64,000 nt of DNA from Stomoxys calcitrans. Its lineage: Eukaryota; Arthropoda; Insecta; Diptera; Muscidae. Shown here one piece after another: positions 54,430 through 64,000 of this stretch; position 1 is the first letter of the stretch; each line of letters begins with the position of its first letter. A program made the position numbers and the translations under genes. The stretch is taken from assembly GCF_963082655.1 (NCBI RefSeq), contig NC_081554.1:59316933-59380932 (forward strand), written 5' to 3'. Under the pieces are notes generated by a model. The model was not told the origin of the DNA, made no database searches, and was given only the letters and a program-made list of their open reading frames with translations.

Positions 54430-57114
54430 CCTCACAAGCAGCTTATCAACTCAGCTATAACCATGTTAAATTTTATGAAGATATCTGTATCCACTCCCTT
54501 CTTGGATATTGAGAGTGTCTTCAATAACGTTTGCACTGGAGCGCACTGGGATTCACTCCATAATAATACTATGCTTTATGGCAGATAGTGTGTTCAGAAG
54601 GTGGATGACCAGAGGAAGGCCCCAAGGATGGGTGTTCTCGCTGATTCTATAGAACCTCATGATTAATGAAATCCTGATGGATCTCGGTGGGGTTGGCACG
54701 AAGATTATTGCTTATGCGGACGACGTCGTTCTACTGGTCCGAAGCAGGTTTCTGTCGACAATCAGCGATATCATGGAAGGGTCACTGAGGAACTTATCGC
54801 TATGGGCTACCAGAAATGGGTTGAGGGCCAACCCAGGGTGATCCTGACGCATGGATATATATAATACCGGAGTTTATACTCCCGTCCTTGGACGTGGTCA
54901 CCCTGCGGCTATCGAAGGAAGCAAAATTTCTAGGCATAGTCCTTGATTCGAAACTGTCCTGGAAGTCCGAAGTAGGAAGCCGTAAGGCACTTTGCGCTCT
55001 TTACTCCTGCAGTAGGATGTTCGGTAAGAAGTAGGTGGTTACCCACCAAGATGACAAATTGAATGTATACGACCAGTATTGACCTATGGATGCGGAAGGT
55101 AGACTGAGGAGGATCACCTGGACTGAGGAGGATCTTCGACTACCTGGCACCTGTACCGACTGGAGTGAGGGCATTCGCGATTCGTTTTCCTAGGAGGGAT
55201 AAATGAATGCTATACTTGAGGAGGATGAGACCTCAATCTACACGGATGGCTCCAACATGGAGTCAGGAAATAGATTGGTGGTCTACTTTGAAGCACTCAA
55301 TATTGGCAGAGGTCTGTGCCTTTGCAATGGCTGCAAAGGAAATTCTGGTAAGGGATTTATCGCCCTCAAAACTCAGAATTTATGTGGACGGTATGGCGGC
55401 GTTCAAGGCCTTGGGGTCGAGGATGAAGAGCTCGAGGATAGTGAGGTCGAGGATGGTGAGGTCGAGGATGGTGAGGTCGAGGATAGTGAGGTCGAGGACG
55501 GTGAAGTCGAGGATGGTGAGGTCGAAAATGGTGAGGTCGAGAATAGTGAGGTCGAGGACGGTGAGGTCGAGGATGGTGAGGTCGAGGATGGTGAGGTCGA
55601 GGATGGTGAGGTCGAGGATGGTGAAGTCGGGGATGGTGAGGTCGAGGATGGTGAGGTCGAGGATGGTGAGGTCGAGGATAGTGAGGTCGAGGATGGTGAG
55701 GTCAAGGATGGTGAGGTCGAGGATGGTGAGGTCGAGGATGGTGAGGTCGAGGATGGTGAGGTCGAGGATGGTGAGGTCGAGGATGGTGAGGTCGAGGATG
55801 GTGAGGTCGAGGATGATAAGGTCGAGGATTGTGAGGTAGAGGATGGTGAGGTGGAGGATGGTAAGGTCGAGGATGGTGAGGTCGAGGATGGTGAGGTAGA
55901 AGATGGTGAGGTCGAGGATGGTGAGGTCGAGGATGGTGAGGTCGAGGATGGTGAGGTCGAGGATGGTGAAGTCGAGGATGGTGAGGTCGAGGATGGTGAG
56001 GTCGAGGACGGTGAGGTCGAGGACGGTGAGGTCGAGGATGGTGAGGTCGAGGATGGTAAGGTCGAGGATGGTGAGGTAGAGGATGGTGAGGTGGAGGATG
56101 GTAAGGTCGAGGATGGTGAGGTCGAGGATGGTGAGGTCGAGGATGGTGAGGTCGAGGATGGTGAGGTCGAGGATGGTGAGGTCGAGGATGGTGAGGTCGA
56201 GGATGGTGAGGTCGAGGATGATGAGGTCGAGGATGGTGAGGTCGAGGGTGGTGAGGTCGAGGATGGTGAGGTCGAGGATGGTGAGGTCGAAGATGGTGAG
56301 GTCGAAGATGGTGAGGTCGAGGATGGTGAGGTCGGGATGCTTGGCGGATTGTTTGGAGTCCCTGGACGGGCTTCGAGCTCATGAAGTGACGCTGACATGG
56401 GTTTCTGGCCATGAGGGGATTCCAGGAAATGAGAGGGTGGACGAGTGCATCAGGAGGGATTCATCTGCGCCTGGCGGACCAGTCATCGGTCTTGCCTACG
56501 TGCCGAACTACTGAGCACAGTAGAGAGGATGATCAGGGTGGCGTCGGTGGAGAGATGGGACTCGGTCGGATGGTTGCCGGACTGCAAAGGCGCTCTGGCC
56601 TGTCATCGACCAGAGTAGAACGAGGGATTTGTTGGCGTTCGATAAGAGGTCGATTAGTATCTTACCAGGGGTCATAACTGGGCACTGTGACCATAGACAT
56701 AGACATAGACCTCATGGCGGCGTGCATGGGAATACCGCACAATGACGTCTGTAGGAGATGCCTCGATGACGATGAAGAGCAGACTATTGAGCACTTGCTG
56801 TGTTTATGTCCGTATCTGCATTGACTTAATCTATTCTTTCTGCGGAGCCGTTTCTTCTGCGATCTGGGTGAACTTGCGAACGTACCTCTGGTAGGTCTCT
56901 TGAGATTTATTGAAGAAATAGAATGGTCGGGATGTGCTTTTCTTCACATCCCGCTCGTGTTCTCCATTACACCTGATTTTCTTTTATTGGTGTATAAACT
57001 CTAGTCCGAGTTCTCACATCTTTATCTTTCTCTTCTTTCTAGGGTACCACAATGGGCCAGACTGACCTCCAAGTGAACTCAGCTTTGGTGAGCAACCCAC
57101 CCAACCTAACCTAG
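54430..57114 (+). mobile_element. RNase-H LINE (LOA-like, second family) with minisatellite
   Basis: RT: LDIESVFNNV (motif A) near 54505, PQGWVFS (motif B region), MDLGGVGTKIIAYADDVVLL with intact YADD (54713-54724), FLGIVLDSKLSWK-type text in shifted frames near 54935. RNase H: IYTDGSNMESG, AEVCAFAMAAKEI (Glu), IYVDGMAAFKALGSRM (Asp). The 60-unit array follows, then SLDGLRAHEVTLTWVSGHEG and IPGNERVDE (Asp). C-terminal cysteine region CRRCLDDDEEQTIEHLLCLC (about 56755-56815). The 3' end is CAACCCACCCAACCTAACCT. Stops and frameshifts lie outside and inside the array. Confidence 0.85.
55432..56331 (+). repeat. 15-bp minisatellite, 60 units, in RNase H gene
   Basis: Exactly 900 bp of the unit TCGAGGATGGTGAGG with scattered single-base variants, preceded by a partial unit TCGAGGATGAAGAGC at 55417. 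In the RNase H frame each unit encodes SRMVR. The borders are ...KALGSRMKS and ...GCLADCLESLDGL of the RNase H domain, in the same frame on both sides. A TAG in one unit (GAGGTAGAGG near 55836) and another near 56080 interrupt that frame. Confidence 0.97.
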
Positions 57115-57490
57115 ATATAGTTCCCATATATATATTTCTTCTGATATGATCTTCTAGGGCTATAAAAGCCTCAATTTTGGTCCGATCTTTACAAATTATT
57201 GCAGGAGGTGATTTATTTGTGCAAAATTTCATGAAAATCGGTCTAGATTTAGATATAGCTCCCATATATGTTTTTTATCCGTTAAAAACTTTTAATGCTG
57301 TAATTTTTGTCCGATGTTTGCCAAATGTACGTCTTTTCAGCCGTAGTAGCCCAAAATTATGGCTACTACGGCTTAATCGAACCTTACATAATACAATAGG
57401 AGATATTTTGTTCGATGTCGTAGTCTGCGAAATTTCATAAAACTCGGTTCAGATTTAGATATAGCTCCCATATATAACTTTCATTCATAC
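57115..57490 (+). mobile_element. Decayed DINE-like units
   Basis: Repeats of GATATAGCTCCCATATA with GTCCGAT and AAATTTCAT(G)AAA phrases at about 160-190 bp spacing, in plus orientation. Neither terminus is present. It contains the hairpin at 57339-57373. Confidence 0.6.
57339..57373. repeat. Perfect 13-bp hairpin
   Basis: AGCCGTAGTAGCC and GGCTACTACGGCT flank the loop CAAAATTAT with no mismatch, inside the decayed DINE units. Confidence 0.9.
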
Positions 57491-58689
57491 AATTTTCTTT
57501 TGTGTTGATTTCTTCTTCTGTGTTGATTGAACTGTTGATTTTGCACAAATACTTCTCGGCGACTTAAGTCAGTTGGAATGGTAAATGGGTTAAATTATAA
57601 GCTCTAGATGGCAAATGAACCGATGCTATAACTGTGCTTAGCCTACCGAGTCAAATTCCAAACCAGTCCAGATGATCCAGCACTTATGATGCAGTCGGGT
57701 AATGACAACGAGAGAAGTCTCCCCTTGTTTAATTGTATAGTAGGTCGAAACCCATATTTGTCCTTTTTAAATCATAGAGGGCATATTTACTACTGTTTTG
57801 CATTTACTTGCATATTGTGGTCTTCATACAGCTGATGGATTTTTTTGTGCATGTGAAATGTTCAAATATTCAAATGTTGCAATAACAAAGCCAAAAAAGC
57901 AACCACTAGCAACAACAACAGAAAACTGTAACAATATAAGCTTAGCAAATTTCCATCTACCCCGCAGTCAAAGTGTAAAATGTTGATGGTATTGTTTCAT
58001 AAATAATGGTGACACAGTACATTAAAAACAAAAAAATAACAAAAAAAATTAGAACATTTAAATGCAACAACGGCAACAGCATCCGCAGCAGTAACAGTCA
58101 TACGGATTTACTGTCACCCACTATTGCATCCCTGCCACATGCCACTTTAGTGTATTAGTGCAGACAACGCCCACCCCCACATATTTCTCTTGCATTCATG
58201 CAAAAGTTCTGCAAATAAATGAGTGCTGAACTCCCAGGTGGGTGTTGAGTTACTGGGTTGCCTTTTTTTGAACACGTTTATCATGAAACTTTTTCTTTTT
58301 TAAATTTTTTATTTTCTACGCTAGTTTTGGGATTTTTTTTTTTTGCCCAAAAAGGAAATTGATGACGGAATGATGATGAACACATTTTGAAGTAGCAAAC
58401 ACTCGTATTGTTGAATAGCATGAATTAGTTTTGTCGCTATTTTGTGGAGCCGGAAAGGGAAATGTGGAATGCTTGGGTGTTGGTTCGCGATAGGAGGGGA
58501 GTGGAAGAAATATATCCTTTTTTTACTTAGGTAACAGAAGACGATTGAGAGAAAGGCTTGGGAAAATGCTATCGAATACCTAAGAATAGGAAACATTGAC
58601 TGCTATAACTACTACTAGTAGTGCAATTGGGGTTTTTAATAAGGCCTTGCGAACTTTTTTCAAATAAAACACAAATCATTTGAGATATT
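57491..58689. other. Non-coding stretch
   Basis: No recognised gene. CAA/CAG-type runs occur near 57900-57925 and 58065-58100, and poly-T near 58332. Short ORFs (57798-57986 plus, 58321-58596 minus) have no known motif. Confidence 0.5.
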
Positions 58690-61100
58690 TCAAAATCTTT
58701 ATTATCAGCATGAAGTACAATTAGAACATTTATGAATGGAACTCAACTTCGTTGATATGGCCACCGCGGGCATGTTTGCATCTATCAATACGCTGGACCC
58801 AACTTTCGATGACTCGGCCACATATTTCAGCAGAAGTGGTGCCTATTTCCCATTCAATGTTGGCTTTGAGATTTTCCAACATCGTTGGCAATTTGGCATA
58901 TCCCAATGACTTGACGTAGATCCAAAGTAAATAGGCTAGAGCGTCAATTTCCAGTAACGACACGTCCAATCTACTGGGCCATTTCTTGAGATAACACGGT
59001 TGGCAAATTTACTCTTCAATAAATCGATTATAACGTGTGCTATAGGACTTCTGGCGCCGTCTCGTTGAAACCACATGTCGTCTAGGTCCAAATCATCCAA
59101 TTCAGGCCAAAAACAATAAAAAGGCGTTAAGTTCCGCCGGGCCGAACTTTGGATACCCATCACCTAGGGTATATATGTAAACCACCATTCATCAAAATCC
59201 GGTGAAAATTGCATGCCTTATGGACCATAACAGTTATATAGAAATATGATCCGATTTGAACCAAATACTAATAAGTCATTGTTTAATTATGTATAACAAA
59301 ATATTGGTCTTTTAAGTAGCTATATCTAAAAATAAACCGATCTGAACCATATATAACATGGATGTCGAAAAGCCTAACATAAGTCAATCTGTCAAATTTC
59401 AGTGAAATTTCAGAAAAATCGGATAATAAATATGGCTTTTATAGGCCTATGATCCTAAATTGGATGATCGGTCTATATGGCAGCTATGTCCAAATCTGGA
59501 CCGATCTAAGCCAAATTGATGAAGGATGTCGAAAGGCCTAACACAACTCACTGTCCCAAATTTCAGCAAAATTGGATAATAAATGTGACTTTTATGTGCC
59601 TAATACCCTAAATCGGAGGATCTATACCGATGGCAGCTAAATACAAATCTGGACCGATCTGAGTCAAATTAAAGAAGGATGTCGGAGGGCCTAACATAAC
59701 ACTTTGACCCAAATTTCTGCAAAATCGGATAATAAATGTGGCTTTTATTGGCCTAAGACCCTAAATCGGAGGATGGCAGCTATATCCAAATCTGGACCGA
59801 TCTGGGCCAAATTGACGGAGGATGTCGAAGGGCCTAACACAACTCTTTGTCCCAAATTTCAGCAAAATGGGATAATAAATACGACTTTTATGGGACTAAG
59901 ACCCTAAATCGGAAGATCGGTCTATATGGTAGCTATATTCAAATCTGGACCGATCTAGGTCAAATTGATGAAGGATGTCGAAGGACCTAACACAACTCTT
60001 TGTCCCAAATTTCTGCAAAATCGGGTAATAAATGTGGCTTTTATGGGCCCAAGACCCTAAATCGGAGGATCGGTCTATATGGCAGCTATATCCAAATCTG
60101 GACCGATCTGAAACAAATTGACGATGGATATTAAAGGGCCTAACACAACTCACTGACCCAAATTTCAGCAAAATCGGATAATAAATGTTGATTTCATGGG
60201 CCTAAGACCCTACATCTGCGGATCGGTCTATATGGGGGCTATGTCGAGATATAATCCGATATAGTCCACCTTCGAACTTAACCTGCTTATGGACAAAAAA
60301 TTAATCTGTGCAAAGTTTCAGCTCAATATCTTTATTTTTGAAGACTGTAGCGTGATTTAAACAGACAGACGGACGGACATGTCTAGATTGTCTTAGATTT
60401 TTACGCTGATCAAGAATATCAAGAATACTTCATGGGGTCGAAAATGGATATTTTTATGTGTTGCTAATAGAATGACAAAATAAATATACCTCATCCTTCG
60501 GTGGTGGATATAGTAATCAATAAGCATGAAACGGTAGTGTTGTCCATCCATTCACGATAACGTGACGATTGGTATGTATGACGACGAAGAAGTATGGGTC
60601 AATGACACCGCCGGCATGCACACTGGACCAATTTTTTTTTTTTTTTTTTTGATGATGAAGTGTTGATTTGTGAAGCACATGTAGATTTTCGCCTGACCAA
60701 CAATGCATATCTTGCCATAAGAAAATGATCTTCGTCACTGAGTAAAAGTCTCTGCAGTTAACGCTCTTAAAATAGCTGTCATCGACTGCGAATTTCGGTA
60801 GTAAATTTTTATGATTTGGAGACGTTGTTCATTCGTGTACTTTAGCATAATGAAAATTTTAAGTTTACTGAATAAATTGACAGTGGCAGTTCGGTGAACA
60901 GTGCACGAGTGCGCTAAAGTTGTCAGGTCCTTATTGGAAAACCCTTTATTACCCGTACTACTGCAAATTAGAAAGTTTTCCTCTTGACAACAATAAATCA
61001 GTTCAAAAACCCCGAAACAGGGTACATCGCAAGAAGATGACAGTTTACTGAAGCGAGGATAATACACGGTTCTGGGAGCACAATAAGACAATCTGAGCAA
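58690..61100 (-). mobile_element. Mariner-like DDxD relic split by a DINE
   Basis: Reading down from about 60850: MLKYTNEQRLQIIKIYYRNS (N-terminal HTH), then after a deletion SDEDHFLMARYALL (first Asp), HAGGVIDPYFF and HTNRHVIVNGW; a DINE interrupts (60512-59107). It resumes DDLDLDDMWFQRDGARSPIA (second Asp), VIIDLLKSKFANRVISRNGP, YVKSLGYAKLP, IEWEIGT and RGGHINEVEF at 58740. The third catalytic motif (SxDLTPLDYFLW) is altered to RYWKLTL. Frameshifts are present. It is the same family as 2250-2985 and 62760-63437. Confidence 0.85.
59107..60512 (-). mobile_element. DINE-1/mini-me-like element, complete, inside mariner
   Basis: Head AATAAAAAGGCGTTAAGTTC and CCGCCGGGCCGAACTTTGG. Tandem units with TCTATATGG at 59921, 60073 and 60227. 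The right end has ACAGACAGACGGACGGACAT, AAGAATACTTCATGG and CATCCTTCGGTGGTGG. Its borders fall inside the mariner coding sequence on both sides. Confidence 0.9.
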
Positions 61101-61139
61101 TTGGGCCCACCTTCTGGAGACTTTTAACCAAATCCTCGT

Positions 61140-61915
61140 CTGGTCAAAATTTTCACAGCGTTCCTAGGACTTTCATATACTTCGAAATCCTGGCAGGAGG
61201 CAAGAGTGGTGTTTATGCCTAAGCCCGGCAAGGCAAATTATGCGACACCAAAGGCCTACAGACCCATAAGCCCTACGTCCTTTCTACTCAAAACCATGGA
61301 ACGTATTGTGGACACCATAATAAAGAGTAGGACATCCAGCGAACTGCTCATATACAAACAGCATGCCTATGTCAAGGAAGGTCGTGCACGATGTTGTGCA
61401 TAAAATAGAAGAATCCTTCGATGCCAAAACGTACACACTGACGGTATGCATTGACATCGAGGGGGTTTTTAACAATGTGCGGAACGACACACTGATCCAA
61501 TCCTTAGACCAGTACCGGGTGGACCCGGTCCTTAGAGACTGGACACACCATATGATAAGGAATAGGTGGATAAATTGTGTGTTGCATGGCATAAATATAA
61601 GGGTGAAAGTGGCACAAGGCACGCTACAGGGGAGCATTTTATCGCCACTCCTATGGGTGACCACCATAAATAACCTATTACGGATGTTCAGTGAGGAGGG
61701 ATTTGAACCCGTCTGACGATGTTATAATACTTCTAAGGGGTAAGAATCCGAACGTGCTATGTAGAAGGGCCGAAAGGGTCTTGCATATTGCATATGACTG
61801 GGCTAGACCCAAAGGTCTCAATGTTAAGCCAGAGAAGACTGAAATATGCCTGTTCACGAGGAAGACAAAAGTGGGCCAATTTAACGCACAACGTTTCCAC
61901 AGTAGTGGTGTAGGG
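61140..61915 (+). mobile_element. LOA-like LINE, reverse transcriptase part
   Basis: VVFMPKPGKANYATPKAYRP, SFLLKTMERIVDTIIKSRTS, then VVHKIEESFDAKTYTLTVCI and DIEGVFNNVRNDTLIQSLDQ (motif A), VKVAQGTLQGSILSPLLWV (motif B). At 61712 a deletion removes the Tyr-Ala codons of YADD and shifts frame, after which NVKPEKTEICLFTRKTKVGQ follows. The copy breaks off near 61915. It supplies the RT part missing from the other LOA copies. Confidence 0.88.
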
Positions 61916-61985
61916 TATACAAATTTAAAAGTCGGAAATGCGAGAGGGCCCTACCAAGAAACACCCGGCCCACCTAGATCCTAGA

Positions 61986-62339
61986 AATTTTGCATATGAT
62001 TTTAAAGAGATATCAAAAGGCTGATTTTTCACGAGTTTTTTTCGATTCTATACCGATTTGTGTCTACATATTTGACTCAAACCCAAAACATGAACTAATT
62101 TCCATTACACCCCACGTAACCTCAAAAAGGAAATCCTTTTGTGAAGGACTGCTCCATGCATGCACGTTAGATTGTAAGTTTATTTAAAATAAAGTCACTT
62201 TTTGTTTCATCTGTTATCCATTTTTGTTTCCAATGGACAACATTTCTTTTGTTATATATAAACATAATTTAAACTCAAAGAAAATCGTAAGCCTAAAAGA
62301 AAAAAATTCTATAAAAATTAGCAAAATTATAAACTGGAC
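61986..62339. other. Non-coding stretch
   Basis: No gene recognised. A-rich near 62270-62320. Confidence 0.45.
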
Positions 62340-62735
62340 TCCAAGTCTGTCTGTCGACAATACTCTAATATTTGAACTAGCAAAGTGAGTAAACCCAAAA
62401 TTTTGAAAAATGTATATTATTGATGTCGGTCGATAAGGATTATTGGGATTGGGTAAAGTCGAACCATGCAAAGACATGACCGATCTCCTAATAAGACTTC
62501 TAGAACCCCTAAAGGCCGCAATTCTTATCCGATTTCTCTGTAATTTTGCAAAATGACTTCTGTTACGACTCGCAATATCCACTCCTAGTATGGTCCATAA
62601 TGGTCTTAAGTCTTATTTAGATCCCATACAAACCGTTTTCCAGATCAGACTGAACCTCTAATCTCATATATCTCCCATATACATCGATTTCCTGATTAGA
62701 CTTTATGAACCTCTCGAGCATTGTTAAGACTTTCA
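62340..62735 (+). mobile_element. Decayed DINE fragment
   Basis: AGTCTGTCTGTCGACAATAC is the GTCY end. CCGCAATTCTTATCCGATTT and ATCTCCCATATACATCGATT are body phrases. The TA core and hairpin are missing. Confidence 0.7.
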
Positions 62736-62759
62736 ATACCTGTGATAAGTACAGGGTTT

Positions 62760-63437
62760 TTTTTTCAGAGACGCTACAAAATTAGACCGATAGGGGCATC
62801 AGAAGATGCCATATTTTTTGCCGCTCTTTTGACATTTCTCTTCAGTAAGGTTTGCCATTTCACTATGGAAAGATATACGAGCCAACAACGAGTCGAAATT
62901 ATTAAAATTTACTATCGAAATTCGGAGTCGTTTTCATCGAAAAATCATCTTCAGCGATAAGGCTCATTTCCAGCTGAATGGTTTCGTCAATAAGCAAAAT
63001 ATGCGATATTATCCAGACAGCCATACACACGTACTCCATGAGCCATCAATGCATCCCGAAAAAATTACAGTTTGATGACGTTTATAGGCCGGCGGCGTCA
63101 TTGGGCCGTACTTCTTCCGTGATGATCAAAACCGGCCCGTTACTATGGATGGGAATCCCTACAGTTCAATAATAACAGAATACTTTTTCGCCCCTATTGG
63201 ATGATATGAACTTGGAGGGCATGCCACAAGCCACACAGCAAATGTCACAATCAGTTTATTGGAAACCAAGTTTGGAGAACATGTTATCGCACGAAATGGT
63301 GCAGTCGATTGGCCGATTTGACACCGTTAGACAATTTCATGTGGGGCTATGTCAAGTCAATGATCTATGCCAACAAGACAGGGACAATGGATGAACTTCG
63401 TATGAATATCGAACGCGAAACTGCAGCACAAATACTG
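62760..63437 (+). mobile_element. Mariner-like DDxD relic
   Basis: MERYTSQQRVEIIKIYYRNS starts at 62864, the N-terminal HTH. It then jumps straight to SSKIIFSDKAHFQLNGFVNK (first Asp), LHEPSMHPEKITV, AGGVIGPYFFRDDQNRPVTM, SHTANVTISLLETKFGEHVI and ARNGAVDWPI. The second Asp motif (QQDGATCHT) is largely deleted. About 130-150 residues between HTH and FSDKAHF are absent. The right end is cut by an RTE 5' fragment. Confidence 0.82.
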
Positions 63438-63620
63438 AGTGTCTATGATGCTCGATATGACAGGGCGAGTTATTGGCGCCTTTAAATAACCAATGTCCAC
63501 CCCGTTCCCGTGGCGATCGGTACTTTGGACCGGAACGAGTTTGCTCGCCTGCAGGAGCTCGACGAGGATCGCCACCTCCACATGAGAATGTGGCTACAAC
63601 TACAACAACGCCTTACTTCA
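63438..63620 (+). mobile_element. RTE LINE 5'-end fragment
   Basis: AATACTGAGT, CAGGGCGAGTTATTGGCGCC and TTTAAATAACCAATGTCCAC match 29619-29690. Only the 5' UTR region is present, which is unusual because LINE copies normally lose the 5' end. The right border is uncertain. Confidence 0.65.
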
Positions 63621-64000
63621 AACGGACATGTTAAACCGATTGGGACAATATGGTGGACGACCAGGACAATACGGGATTCAAGCGAAAGTTACTTGAAAGT
63701 AGAATACGAAATCTATATGAAAATGTCGGGTATTACCGAAACAATATGGCATTTTAATGAAAGACATTTGTGGGTTAATTTGAACCATGTCCAAAAGGAA
63801 CTGCAAACACTTAAGTGTGTAGCGATGCACACCGGGCCAGATGGTCTGCTTATAAATTGAAATCTCACAAAGGACATGACAAATGGTTTTTTGCCTGTTA
63901 GGGCAAAGATCATTTCATAATTTTTCGTCTATTTCTCTCTTGAGATGAGTTTAATGACCGAAGTTTTCTTGCCATGGAAAAAGAAAGGTGGAAATCCCCA
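63621..64000. other. Unassigned end of window
   Basis: An open plus frame to 63860 (KMSGITETIWHFNERHLWV and following text) has no domain I recognise. The window ends before context is clear. Confidence 0.35.

Noticed and set aside
55203..56384. 393-codon acidic ORF with EVEDG repeats
   Set aside because: It is one of several frames left open by a 15-bp minisatellite. The RNase H frame at both borders is a different one.
55403..56412. Long minus-strand ORFs rich in Ser-Thr-Pro or His-Pro-Arg
   Set aside because: Also by-products of the 15-bp array. No coding domain at either border on this strand.

Overview
This window is transposon-dominated nuclear DNA from a higher fly, most likely a calyptrate muscoid (house-fly, stable-fly or horn-fly group). 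The call rests on repeat families rather than host genes. Dipteran mini-me/DINE-1-like elements (Helentron group) carry the classic TA-rich core next to GTCC/GTCT runs and a TTCGGCC-GGCCGAA hairpin end. There are also LOA-like LINEs with RNase H, an RTE LINE, a Jockey LINE, mariner-type DNA transposons, a 237-bp mariner MITE and a tRNA-derived SINE. Species cannot be fixed from the sequence. I found no convincing host gene, rRNA, functional tRNA, CRISPR array, operon or bacterial feature.

Layout. 1-7.5 kb: LINE and mariner relics, including a tail-to-tail pair of LOA fragments and an RT-RNase H LINE on the minus strand. 8.1-10.4 kb: a DINE element with a 153-bp tandem array. 10.4-12.5 kb: RTE reverse transcriptase relic plus a SINE. 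12.5-19.4 kb: a chain of DINE elements with nested MITE and SINE-like insertions. 19.4-26.9 kb: LOA copy, DINE elements, RTE endonuclease fragments (one duplicated inside a DINE), Jockey RT and a SINE ending in a perfect hairpin. 27-29.6 kb: three MITE copies and a 205-bp tandem duplication. 29.6-32.8 kb: the most complete RTE, endonuclease plus RT, broken mainly by in-frame stops. 34-36.5 kb: a mariner split by a DINE. 37.7-41.8 kb: DINE and LOA on the minus strand. 41.8-44.2 kb: unassigned sequence with a lysine-rich ORF. 45-52.6 kb: several LOA copies interleaved with DINE elements. 52.6-53.9 kb: another degenerate repeat. 54.4-57.1 kb: a second RNase-H LINE whose RNase H gene contains a 60-unit, 15-bp minisatellite. 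58.7-63.6 kb: two DDxD mariner relics, one split by a DINE, plus LOA RT and an RTE 5' end.

The window reads as layers of insertion. LINE and mariner relics form the substrate, DINE elements insert into them, and MITEs, SINEs and short LINE 3' ends insert into DINEs. Nearly every coding region is broken. The most notable items are the minisatellite that appears to have grown in frame from an RNase H codon run, a LOA structural variant with a duplicated linker/RNase H block sharing the same seam at two places, and an RTE fragment carried inside a DINE. DINE strands are given in the Drosophila DINE-1 sense (TA core/GTCY end = 5', GGCC hairpin end = 3').
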